Position numbers and translations under genes: made by a program. Source: UBA10649 sp037130755 (GTDB lineage Bacteria; Actinomycetota; Actinomycetes; S36-B12). Taken from it: a stretch of 64,000 nt of DNA. Positions 24,401 to 33,026 of the stretch are shown one piece after another. The notes under the pieces were generated by a model. That model ran no database searches. It saw only the letters and a list, made by a program, of their open reading frames with translations, and was not told the origin of the DNA. Each line of letters begins with the position of its first letter. The first letter of the stretch is position 1. The DNA is taken from positions 1 to 64,000 of the forward strand of contig JBAXSI010000016.1 in NCBI GenBank assembly GCA_037130755.1, in the 5' to 3' direction.

Positions 24401-26959
24401 TCAGTTCGACCAGGAGACCGACAGGGTGCTCCCAAGTCGTCCGCCCAAGGCGGTGACGTCGATTCGTTCGTTGATGCCCTTCTTCATCTCGCTGACGTGG
24501 CTGATCACGCCGACCGTACGGCCGTCCGCACGCAGCCTGAGGAGTTCGGCCATGACCTCGTCGAGTCGGTCGCCGTCGAGGGACCCGAAGCCCTCATCGA
24601 TGAAGAGCATCCCCAACTCGACTCCGCCGGCATGCGCCCGGACCGTGTCGGCGAGGCCGAGGGCCAGCGCGAGTGAAGCGCAGAACGACTCCCCTCCCGA
24701 GAGGGTCGACGTGTTGCGCACGGAGTCGGTGCGCTGGTCGACCACCTGCAGGCCCAGCCCCTGGCCGAGCAGTGCCGATCCCGTCCGCTGCTCCGTGCCC
24801 TGGAGGGAGAAGTGACCGTCGAGCATGACCTGGAGCCGGCGGTTGGCCGCTTCGAGGATCTCATCGAACATCGTCTGGACGACGTAGGCACTGAGGGGCT
24901 GTGCAAGGGCGTTGCCCTCCCCTCCGCGGACGACGTGCGCGAGGGCGATGACCTCGCGCGTGGAGGCGTGCACCGAATCTCGTTCCTTGACGGCCTCGCG
25001 CGCCTGACCGGCGCGGGTGCGAAGGTCACCGAGCAGGCCCTCGGCCGCATCGCGCGCGCTGGTGGCCGCCAGCGCGCGAGTCTGGAGAACACCACGGGCG
25101 GCGGCCAGGGCCTCGACGTCGGCAACGGGCTCGACGGCATCCCATCGGCGGCGTGCGGTGATCGCCTTCTGGAGCGCCTCGCCGAGGGAGACGAGCCGGA
25201 CGCGCGCGTCGTCAGTGGCGGCCACCACCGCTCGGGCGGTCTGCAACTCGGTGACCCGAGCGGCGACCGAGTCGTGGTCGGCCCGCGCGACCTCGACGCC
25301 TGCCTCGCGCTCGCGCAGGGCGACGACGAGGGCGTCGAGGTGGGCCGATGCCGATGCTCGGCGTTCCCGAGCCAGAGCGACTTCGGTCTCGAGTCGATCC
25401 GCATCCTGCTGGAAGCGGGTTATTCCATCGACGATGTCCAGCACGTCGCCGGCCGACGCTCCTTGCGAGGCGAGTTCGCGTACTCCGGCCAAGGTGGTCA
25501 GCCGCGTCCCCTCCGCCCGCCACGCGTGCAGGTCTGCCTCCGCCTGCACACGATCGCCTCTCGCCGCCGCGACCTCCTTGGCCGTCGCGGGCTGGTCAGG
25601 TCGCGAGGCCGGCGACGGGTGGTCGAGTGAGCCACACACCGGGCACGGCCCCTGGTCTTCGAGTCCGCCTGCGAGTTCGCCGGCCATTCCGTCAAGTCGC
25701 GCTTGCATGAGCCTCGTCTCGGCGACTGTCGCGGCGTCGACGCGACACTGGGCGGCCGCGACCGCCGCCTGCAGGGCGGCGGACAGCGCCAGAAGGCGAG
25801 CAGGCAGTTCGTGCTCGCGCTGATGCGCGGCCTTCTGGAGTTGCTCGTCGAGATCCTTGATCGCGCGCCCGGCTTCATCGACCTTGCGCCGCTCTTGGGG
25901 CAATGACTGCTCCGCCGTGACGCTCTGGGACAGCGAGCCGATCAGCCAGTCGATCGCGCCTACGGCGGAATCCGCCGGCGCCACCGACACCGCGGCTGCG
26001 ATCACTGCGGAGAAGTCGGCCTGACGCTCCTCCGCCTGCTGGAGTGACTTCTCGGCGTCGATGACCTCCTGATGCGCCTTGTCGACGGCCGCCTCCGCGC
26101 CAGCACGCTCGACCGCATCAGTCCACTGCTTCTCGGCGATGCCGAGTTCCGCCGTGGCCGAGTCGACCTCCGCGCGCTGGGTCTGGAGTCTGGCAACGGC
26201 ATCGGACTCGATGGTGGCAATGAGCGCGAGCGCGACCTCGGGGTCCGCCTGAGCGCCTGGGTCGACGGTCAGCTCGCCCAGGTCGACGTCGGACAGTCGG
26301 CTTACCACGTGCGTCAACGCCGCGCCCACGAGCTGGTCGGCCTGATCGCGGGCGCGCTGCGCTTCGATCCTCTGGGCGTCCAGCGCAGCCTCGATGCGGG
26401 CGTAGAGGTCGGTCGCGAAGATGCGTTGGAGAACGGCGAGGCGATCCTTGCTCTCGGCCGACAGGAAGGTCGCGAACTCCCCCTGCGGGAGCACGACCGT
26501 CTGGAGGAATTGTGCGCGGGTGAGCCCGATCACTCGCTGGATCTCGGAATCGGCCTCGCCCTTGTGAGTCGACACCGCCTCCCAGGTCTGCTCGCCGACG
26601 GACCTCATCAGTACCACCGATGACGGCACGTTCGTCGTGCCGGCGCCCCTGCGCTTTGTCCGCGCGAACTCCGGGGTTCGCCGCACGCGGAAGCGCCCGA
26701 AGGAGGTGGAGAACTCCACTTCGGAGTAGGTGTCCTGCTCGTCAGGGGCAAAGCCGGAGCGAAGGCGCTGCTTGTCGGATGTGCGCCCGGCGACATCGCC
26801 GAAGAGCGCGAACACGAGGGCATCGATGATCGTCGACTTGCCCGCACCGGTCGGTCCGTCGATGAGGAACAGCGCGGCACCGCCAAGGCCGTCGAAGTCG
26901 ATGCGGTGGCTGCCGGCGAACGGGCCGATCGCAGCGAACTCGAGGGAGTGCACATGCAT
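24401..26959 (-). CDS. sbcC: SbcC, nuclease SbcCD ATPase subunit
   Basis: 852-residue SMC-like Rad50 homologue. Walker A is GPTGAGKSTIIDA (about residue 37), the zinc hook CPVCGSLDHP sits mid-protein between two coiled coils, the signature is LSGGESF and Walker B/D-loop is LFIDEGFGSLD. With SbcD it cuts hairpins and protein-blocked DNA ends. It is shorter than E. coli SbcC (1048), with the difference in the coiled-coil arms. Its ATG shares one base with the sbcD stop (TGATG), so the pair is translated together. Confidence 0.95.
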   Translation of the reverse strand: MHVHSLEFAAIGPFAGSHRIDFDGLGGAALFLIDGPTGAGKSTIIDALVFALFGDVAGRTSDKQRLRSGFAPDEQDTYSEVEFSTSFGRFRVRRTPEFARTKRRGAGTTNVPSSVVLMRSVGEQTWEAVSTHKGEADSEIQRVIGLTRAQFLQTVVLPQGEFATFLSAESKDRLAVLQRIFATDLYARIEAALDAQRIEAQRARDQADQLVGAALTHVVSRLSDVDLGELTVDPGAQADPEVALALIATIESDAVARLQTQRAEVDSATAELGIAEKQWTDAVERAGAEAAVDKAHQEVIDAEKSLQQAEERQADFSAVIAAAVSVAPADSAVGAIDWLIGSLSQSVTAEQSLPQERRKVDEAGRAIKDLDEQLQKAAHQREHELPARLLALSAALQAAVAAAQCRVDAATVAETRLMQARLDGMAGELAGGLEDQGPCPVCGSLDHPSPASRPDQPATAKEVAAARGDRVQAEADLHAWRAEGTRLTTLAGVRELASQGASAGDVLDIVDGITRFQQDADRLETEVALARERRASASAHLDALVVALREREAGVEVARADHDSVAARVTELQTARAVVAATDDARVRLVSLGEALQKAITARRRWDAVEPVADVEALAAARGVLQTRALAATSARDAAEGLLGDLRTRAGQAREAVKERDSVHASTREVIALAHVVRGGEGNALAQPLSAYVVQTMFDEILEAANRRLQVMLDGHFSLQGTEQRTGSALLGQGLGLQVVDQRTDSVRNTSTLSGGESFCASLALALGLADTVRAHAGGVELGMLFIDEGFGSLDGDRLDEVMAELLRLRADGRTVGVISHVSEMKKGINERIDVTALGGRLGSTLSVSWSN

Positions 26960-28167
26960 CAGGCACCGGTCCGGACGGATTCGTAGGCAGCGCGCAGCAC
27001 CGCGCGCTCGGCGTGGCTGGGCTCGCGGCCAGTGACCTTCCGCAGGAAGTCCGACATGACGTCGAGCGGCTCGCGTCCTCGCGCATCACCCCGGCCGCTG
27101 CCTGTCGGGGTGGCCGTCGCGACGGGCTGGTGGCGCTTGACGAGCGCGTACGGGAAGACGGCGTCCAGACGGGCATGCATGCGCTCGGGGTAGGCGTCGT
27201 CGGTGACGACAAGCTCGACGAAGTCATCGCGGTGGTCGGCATGACGTTCGCCTATGAGGTTGTCGATCGTGTCGACGAGCCGTGCCATCCCCCGCGCCTG
27301 CCGCACAGGAACGCTCTCAAGGGTCGGCACCGTGCCGGGAGCCCCGATGTCGACGATCAGCATCGTCTTGTCGTGGCCGGCCTCGGAAAGGGAGTACCTC
27401 AGCAGGGACCCCGAGTACGCCATGACGGTCTCGGCGGCGCGCACCCGCTGGGGACGGTGCAGGTGGCCGAGTGCGACATACGAGAGCCCGCGACCTTCGA
27501 ACGCCGACGCCGGGACCACCTGGACGCCGCCTACGGTGAGGTCGTGCTCGCTCTCCGACGTCAGGGCCGACAGGTCGGTTGCTGCATCCACCGCCGCCTC
27601 CCCCGAGGTATTCGCCGACGACACCACGAAGGCATGCCCGACCACGATGGCCCGTGGGCTATCGCGCTCGACCAGGTCCGCCGAGATGCGGTCGAGGGCC
27701 GCGCGGACGACGGCCTCGTGGCTGCGCTCGAGGGGCTCCCCCGCGGCGCCTAGCTCGAGCCGCGCCACGTCCGGATCCAGGTAGGGAAGGGGGTAGATGG
27801 CGAGCGGGCCATGCTCGTCGGCAAGCTCGATCACGGCTGGCACACGTGCCGAGCCGACGATGTGCACACCGTCCTGCAGCAACCCCGCATAGGTCCCGAG
27901 GCGCTCACCGGAGTCGTGGTTCCCCGCGACGACGACAACCGCGATCCCGGCGGCCGCGAGCCGCACCAGAGCCTCATTGAGGACGCGCAGCGCCTCCACC
28001 GGGGGAACCGCTCGGTCGAACACGTCGCCAGCGATGACGAAAACGTCGACTTCGCGCTCGATCGCCGTCGCGACGATGGCGTCGACTGCTGCGGCCTGCG
28101 CATCGCCGAGGGAGAACCCATGCAGCGTGCGACCGAGGTGCCAGTCAGAGGTATGGAGCAGGCGCAC
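26959..28167 (-). CDS. sbcD: SbcD, nuclease SbcCD catalytic subunit
   Basis: 402-residue Mre11-type metallophosphoesterase. Metal-binding motifs in order are HTSDWHLG (residues 5-12), IAGDVFDRA, VVAGNHDSG and the later LGHLHRPQ. It supplies the exo/endonuclease active site of the SbcCD complex. GTG at 28167 is preceded by TAACGT at six bases. It is the first gene of the sbcD-sbcC operon. Confidence 0.96.
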   Translation of the reverse strand: MRLLHTSDWHLGRTLHGFSLGDAQAAAVDAIVATAIEREVDVFVIAGDVFDRAVPPVEALRVLNEALVRLAAAGIAVVVVAGNHDSGERLGTYAGLLQDGVHIVGSARVPAVIELADEHGPLAIYPLPYLDPDVARLELGAAGEPLERSHEAVVRAALDRISADLVERDSPRAIVVGHAFVVSSANTSGEAAVDAATDLSALTSESEHDLTVGGVQVVPASAFEGRGLSYVALGHLHRPQRVRAAETVMAYSGSLLRYSLSEAGHDKTMLIVDIGAPGTVPTLESVPVRQARGMARLVDTIDNLIGERHADHRDDFVELVVTDDAYPERMHARLDAVFPYALVKRHQPVATATPTGSGRGDARGREPLDVMSDFLRKVTGREPSHAERAVLRAAYESVRTGA

Positions 28168-28173
28168 GATCGG

Positions 28174-28179
28174 ACGTTA
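28174..28179 (-). promoter_or_regulatory. -10 element, leaderless promoter of sbcDC
   Basis: TAACGT-CCGATC-GTG. Confidence 0.55.
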
Positions 28180-28205
28180 CCGCCCGGGGGTGACAGCCGG
28201 TGGTG

Positions 28206-29591
28206 CTACGCGCTGGCGTTCTGCGAGGCGTCGGCCGGCTTGGCGGCGGCCGGGTTCGAGATGTTCGGATTGCCCGTGAGACTGCCAGAAGCCGACTTCT
28301 TGACCCATTCCTGCCAGGGGATGTTCCACAGCCCGCCCGGGCCGTTCCAGGACTGGACCGTCTGGCCGCCGGTGCTCTGGTACGTCACGACGTCGCCCGG
28401 GACGGTGTTGTCGTAAATCCACTTGGCGTCCGACTCGAACATGTTGGTGCAGCCGTGCGACCCGTTGTAGCGGCCGATTCGGCCGTAGGCCCACGGAGCC
28501 GCGTGGATGAACTCCCCGGTCGGCGTCAGCCGGGTGTTCCACGGGATGTCCTTCAGCTCGTATGGCTTCTCTTTGGTCGGATCGATGTTCAGCGACACGC
28601 TGGTGTAGGTGTGCTTAGGCTCCTTGCGCGTGCTGATCACCTTCACGCCTTGGCTGGTCTCCCAGTCCTGCTTGCCCAGGGAGACGCCGAAGTCCTTGAC
28701 CTTCTTGCCGTCGACGTAGACCTTCATGCGGTCGCTGCCGCCGTCGACCACGGCTACCAGCGACCGCGCGGTCTTGAAGGAGAACGTCTTCTTCAGGGAG
28801 TCCGAACCGAGCAGGGTGGTCTTGCCCGACTTGCCGAGGACCGCCCGGTCGAGGGTGGACTTGATGTTGATCGTGGAGTTGCCGGGCCACCAGGTGAACG
28901 GGCGGTAGACGACGGTGTGGTCGTTGATCCATCCCCAGGCGCCCTTGACATTGCGGATGCGTCCGTCCTTGAGGGTCGCCTTGACCGACAGGTGCGTCTC
29001 GACGACCTTCTTGTTCGGGATGCTGTGGTCGAACGTCAACTGGGGCAGCGTTCCGACGCCGAGCTTCGCGGTGGCGCCGTTGACGCCCAGGCCGTTGCTC
29101 TCGGCGTTGAAGGACGCGTTGACCCAGATGTGCGGCGACGGCAGCTTGACCGGCTTGTCGGGGTCGGCGCCGGGCGGCACGATCGGGGTCCCCGTGACCG
29201 GCGCACTGGCCGGGCCGGGACCGATGCCGTTCTGGGCCCGCATCACGACGCTGTAGAGCCGGTCGACCGTGAGGTTCGTCAGCATGCACACGCCCGGAGT
29301 CGGCGCGCAGGGCCACCAGGTGACGCCGGCGTCGACGCTGATGTCGTAGCTGGAGATCGGGGCGCCGCCCGTCGAGTCCGGCGGAAGGAACGAAACGGTC
29401 AGCTGCCCGATCCCCGGGCCGGCCTTGATCTTCGTGACCGTGGGTGCTCCGGGCGTCGTCGCGGCCGCCGGCGGAGTCGGGGTGGGCGTCGGGGTGTCGA
29501 CTGCATGAGCCGGCCCGGCGAGCATGAGAGCCGACACGACCGCGGTCGAGCAGGCGAGCGCTATCAGCCGGGCACCGGAGGGGAAGGACAC
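28206..29591 (-). CDS. L,D-transpeptidase with fibronectin-like and Ig-like domains
   Basis: 461 residues. Sec signal peptide with cleavage near GPAHAVD, a Pro/Thr linker, a fibronectin type III domain (about 45-130), an Ig-like domain as in mycobacterial Ldt proteins (about 140-265), then the YkuD catalytic domain with HAAPWAYGRIG and the active-site SHGCTNM. It makes 3-3 cross-links in peptidoglycan or attaches proteins. The frame opens at 29642, but GTG at 29591 has TACCCT exactly six bases upstream, so I prefer it. Divergent from the sugar porter gene. Confidence 0.9.
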   Translation of the reverse strand: MSFPSGARLIALACSTAVVSALMLAGPAHAVDTPTPTPTPPAAATTPGAPTVTKIKAGPGIGQLTVSFLPPDSTGGAPISSYDISVDAGVTWWPCAPTPGVCMLTNLTVDRLYSVVMRAQNGIGPGPASAPVTGTPIVPPGADPDKPVKLPSPHIWVNASFNAESNGLGVNGATAKLGVGTLPQLTFDHSIPNKKVVETHLSVKATLKDGRIRNVKGAWGWINDHTVVYRPFTWWPGNSTINIKSTLDRAVLGKSGKTTLLGSDSLKKTFSFKTARSLVAVVDGGSDRMKVYVDGKKVKDFGVSLGKQDWETSQGVKVISTRKEPKHTYTSVSLNIDPTKEKPYELKDIPWNTRLTPTGEFIHAAPWAYGRIGRYNGSHGCTNMFESDAKWIYDNTVPGDVVTYQSTGGQTVQSWNGPGGLWNIPWQEWVKKSASGSLTGNPNISNPAAAKPADASQNASA

Positions 29592-29597
29592 TGCACA

Positions 29598-29603
29598 AGG
29601 GTA
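29598..29603 (-). promoter_or_regulatory. -10 element, leaderless promoter of the L,D-transpeptidase
   Basis: TACCCT-TGTGCA-GTG. It decides the GTG at 29591 over the ATG at 29642. Confidence 0.5.
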
Positions 29604-29698
29604 AGGCCCACGTCCTTGTGCATTTGACGCTACGGTCCCCATACGGCCCCGATTGGGGCCGAGGCAACGCCCTTGTGATGAAGATCACGGAGGATGGA

Positions 29699-31147
29699 AT
29701 GGCACACGGCGCACCCGTCATGGCTGCCAGCGGACCCGCGGAGGGGTACCGGACCGGCCGGGTCGTCCGCCTCGCCAGCACCGCCGCGATGGGCGGCTTC
29801 CTCTTCGGATTCGACTCAGCGGTGATCAACGGGGCCAACACCGCCATCGCGAACACCTTCGGGCTCAGTTCTGGCCTGATGGCCTTCGTGGTCTCGATCG
29901 CGCTCATCGGCTCCGCGGTCGGGGCCTGGTTTGCGGGCCAGCTCGCCGACAGCTTCGGGCGGCGGCGGGTGATGCTGATCGCCGCAGTGCTGTTCGGTGC
30001 GAGCGCAATCGGCACGGCCTTCCCGCCCAGCGTCGAGATCTTGATGATGTGGCGTCTGATCGGGGGCGCAGGAATCGGTGTCGCCAGCGTCGTCGCCCCG
30101 ATGTACATCGCGGAGATCTCCCCCGCCCAGCTGCGCGGGCGACTCGGCTCGCTCCAGCAGCTGGCCATAGTCCTGGGCATCTTCGCGACGGGGGTCACCA
30201 ATTACCTGATCGTGCGGGCCGCGGGCAGTTCCGAGTCCGACTGGCTGTTCGGCATCGAGGCCTGGCGATGGATGTTCCTCGTCATGCTCATCCCCGCAAC
30301 CCTCTACTTCCTGATGGCCCTGCGGATCCCCGAGTCTCCCCGATACCTGGTCGAGAAGGGTCGGCTGGACGAAGCCCAGGCAGTGCTCGAGACCGTGTTC
30401 ACCAGCGACCAGCACGCCAAGGTCGTCGAGATCGAGCACACGATGGACAGCAACCACAAGTTCTCGATGGGCGACCTCCGCGGACCCAAGTTCGGCCTGA
30501 TGCCCATTGTCTGGATCGGCATCCTGCTGTCGGCCTTCCAGCAGTTCGTGGGAATCAACGCCGTCTTCTATTACTCGAACCTCATCTGGGAGTCCGTCGG
30601 CTTCACTCAGGACCAGGCGTTCCAGACCTCCATGATCACCAACGCCATCAACGTCGCAACGACGCTCGTCGCGATCGCGCTCGTCGACCGCGTCGGCCGC
30701 AAGGTGCTGCTCCTGATCGGCTCGTCGGGGATGGTCGTCACCCTCGCGATGCTCACGCTCATCTTCGGCTCGGCTCCGCAGGTCGCCAACGCCACCGGAG
30801 GAATGGATCCGGTGCTCGAAGGGGCCACCTCCACGCTCGCCGTCCTCGCCTTCAACCTCTACGTCGTGTTCTTCGGGATGTCATGGGGACCCGTCGTCTG
30901 GGTCCTGCTCGGCGAGATATTCCCCAACAGGATCCGCGCAGCCGCCCTCGCACTCGCGGCAGCGGCGCAGTGGATCGCCAACTTCATGGTCTCCACGGCC
31001 TTCCCCCCGATCGCCGCGCACAGCCTGACCATCGCCTACGCGATCTTCACGGTCTTCGCATTCGCGTCGATCTTCTTCGTCAAGTTCAAGGTGCCAGAGA
31101 CCACGGGCAAGTCCCTGGAGGAGATCAGCGAGAACGCCGCCGCCTGA
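29699..31147 (+). CDS. MFS sugar porter
   Basis: 482-residue 12-segment transporter of the sugar porter family (XylE/GLUT type). Signatures: GFDSAVINGA in segment 1, DSFGRRRVM, PESPRYLVEKGR after segment 6, QQFVGINAVFYYS in segment 7, DRVGRKVLL and the closing VPETTGKSLEEI. It should import a hexose, pentose or polyol with protons. ATG at 29699 has GGAGG five bases upstream; in-frame ATG at 29678 and further codons to 29618 are less likely. No sugar catabolic gene lies next to it. Confidence 0.93.
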   Translation: MAHGAPVMAASGPAEGYRTGRVVRLASTAAMGGFLFGFDSAVINGANTAIANTFGLSSGLMAFVVSIALIGSAVGAWFAGQLADSFGRRRVMLIAAVLFGASAIGTAFPPSVEILMMWRLIGGAGIGVASVVAPMYIAEISPAQLRGRLGSLQQLAIVLGIFATGVTNYLIVRAAGSSESDWLFGIEAWRWMFLVMLIPATLYFLMALRIPESPRYLVEKGRLDEAQAVLETVFTSDQHAKVVEIEHTMDSNHKFSMGDLRGPKFGLMPIVWIGILLSAFQQFVGINAVFYYSNLIWESVGFTQDQAFQTSMITNAINVATTLVAIALVDRVGRKVLLLIGSSGMVVTLAMLTLIFGSAPQVANATGGMDPVLEGATSTLAVLAFNLYVVFFGMSWGPVVWVLLGEIFPNRIRAAALALAAAAQWIANFMVSTAFPPIAAHSLTIAYAIFTVFAFASIFFVKFKVPETTGKSLEEISENAAA

Positions 31148-31173
31148 CCTGACGCATCCGGCCCGGTCCGCGA

Positions 31174-31179
31174 TAGCGT
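31174..31179 (+). promoter_or_regulatory. -10 element, leaderless promoter of the ABC pair
   Basis: TAGCGT-GGACGG-GTG. Confidence 0.55.
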
Positions 31180-31185
31180 GGACGG

Positions 31186-32100
31186 GTGCCCGGGGTCACA
31201 TTGCAAGTCGAGTCACTCACCAAGGTGTTCGGCCACCGCCGACCGGTCACCGCGGTCGACGACCTCAGCTTCACCGTTCAGCCTGGTCGCGTCACCGGCT
31301 TCCTCGGCCCCAACGGATCGGGCAAGACGACGACCCTGCGGTGCCTGCTCGGCCTGGTGTCCCCCACGTCGGGCAGCGCTCTGATCGGCGACAGCCGGTA
31401 TCACGAGCTGCCCGACCCCACCCGCGCCGTCGGCGCCGCACTCGAGGCGAGCGGCTTCCACCCGGGCCGCACCGCCCGCAACCACCTGCGCGTCGTGGCC
31501 GCGGCCGCCGGACTGCCCGACTCCCGCGTCGATGACGTGCTCGAGACCGTCGGCCTGACAGACGCCGCGCGTCGGCGGGTGGTGGAGTACTCGCTCGGGA
31601 TGCGGCAACGTCTCGCGCTCGCCGCTGCCCTCCTCGGCCAGCCGGACGTCCTCATCCTCGACGAGCCTGCGAATGGCCTTGACCCCGAGGGCATCGCGTG
31701 GCTCCGGTTCTTCCTGCGCGACCAGGCCGCCAGCGGCTGCACCGTGCTGGTCTCCAGCCACGTGCTCTCGGAGGTCCAGCAGACGGTCGATGACGTGGTC
31801 ATCATCAGCCGCGGCAAGCTCGTCCATGCCGGTGCGCTCAGCGAGATCGAGGCCACCGGCAGGCTCGTCTCGTTGGTCCGCGCACCGGAGGCTGCCCGTC
31901 TCGCTGATGTCCTCCGCGCAGCGGGCGATGCCCACGTCACCGTCGACATCGGCGACGACGGCGCCCTGACCGTGAACGGCATGACGGCCGAGCAGGTCGG
32001 GCATCTGGCGTTCGTGCACAACTGCGAACTGCACGAGCTGGCCAGCCAGACGCAGGATCTCGAGCGGCTGTTCCTCGAGCTGACCGGGGGCGACGCATGA
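31186..32100 (+). CDS. ABC transporter ATP-binding protein
   Basis: 304 residues. Walker A is GPNGSGKTTT, the signature is a YSLGMRQRL variant, Walker B is LILDEPANGLD and the switch His is in VSSHVL. This is the class of single-ATPase exporters for antibiotics or lantibiotics (BcrA/CcmA-like). The C-terminal 80 residues form the usual regulatory extension. It pairs with the permease that starts in a 4-base ATGA overlap. Confidence 0.92.
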   Translation: MPGVTLQVESLTKVFGHRRPVTAVDDLSFTVQPGRVTGFLGPNGSGKTTTLRCLLGLVSPTSGSALIGDSRYHELPDPTRAVGAALEASGFHPGRTARNHLRVVAAAAGLPDSRVDDVLETVGLTDAARRRVVEYSLGMRQRLALAAALLGQPDVLILDEPANGLDPEGIAWLRFFLRDQAASGCTVLVSSHVLSEVQQTVDDVVIISRGKLVHAGALSEIEATGRLVSLVRAPEAARLADVLRAAGDAHVTVDIGDDGALTVNGMTAEQVGHLAFVHNCELHELASQTQDLERLFLELTGGDA

Positions 32101-32903
32101 ACGGATCGTTCTCGCGCCTGTTCGCCTCCGAGTGGCGGAAGGTTCGCACCACGAAGATGGTGTGGGTCCTCATGGGCATCGCCGTGATCTTCAGCTGCAT
32201 GAACGTCGTGGCCCTCGCGCTCGTGGCCAGCGGAACCATTCCCGGCTCCCCTGGCGCACTGTCCGGGAATCTGCTGCTCAACCCCGACTACATCACGACC
32301 CTGCTCGCTCAGGTGGGCGCCGCGGCCACCTTCGTCCTCATCCTCGGCATCATTGCGATGTCGGGTGAGTACCGCCACATGACCATCACCTCCACGTACC
32401 TGTCCACGCCGCGGCGTGGGCGCGTGCTTGTCGCGAAGATGGGCCTGTTCGCCATCTTCGGCGCAGTGACGGCCGTCATCGTCACGGCCATCGTCGTGGT
32501 GGTGGCCGCAGTGGTCCTCTCCCCCTTCGAGCACGCGCCGATCACGGCGTCAGCCATCGGATCGGTGCTGCTCGGTGCCGTCATCGGCTTCGCCCTGGAC
32601 GCCATCGTCGGGGTGAGCCTGGGCGCGCTGATCAAGAGCCAGATCGCCGCGGTGATCCTGGCGCTCGTGTGGATCCTCCTGATCGAGGCCCTCATCTCGC
32701 TCCTGCTGCCTGCCGTGAGCAAGTGGCTGCCCGGCGGAGCGCTGAACTCCGCCATGGACGTCGCCGTCCGGGCCGATCCGACCGGCGGCATCACGGCAGC
32801 GGACCGACTGCCCGCCTGGGGCGGCGCCCTCGTCCTCCTGGGATACGCCGTCGTCTTCGCGGCGATTGCGTCGCGGACGACCCTGCGCCGCGACATCACC
32901 TGA
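32097..32903 (+). CDS. ABC transporter permease (ABC-2 type)
   Basis: 268 residues, six predicted membrane segments, starting with the amphipathic head FSRLFASEWRKVRTTKMVW typical of ABC-2 permeases, with EYRHMTITSTYLSTPRRGR in the first cytoplasmic loop. Its partner is the ATPase just upstream (ATGA overlap). The substrate is unknown; relatives export peptides, lipids or drugs. Confidence 0.88.
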   Translation: MNGSFSRLFASEWRKVRTTKMVWVLMGIAVIFSCMNVVALALVASGTIPGSPGALSGNLLLNPDYITTLLAQVGAAATFVLILGIIAMSGEYRHMTITSTYLSTPRRGRVLVAKMGLFAIFGAVTAVIVTAIVVVVAAVVLSPFEHAPITASAIGSVLLGAVIGFALDAIVGVSLGALIKSQIAAVILALVWILLIEALISLLLPAVSKWLPGGALNSAMDVAVRADPTGGITAADRLPAWGGALVLLGYAVVFAAIASRTTLRRDIT

Positions 32904-33026
32904 GGCGGTGGGTCGCCTCCAGCGGTCCGGTCCGGCATGTGGAACGAGGCCTCGGGCATCACCACCGAGGCGCATTAGTGTTGACCCAGCGATCCCAGCA
33001 CCGCATGACGCCCGAAAGGACCAGCA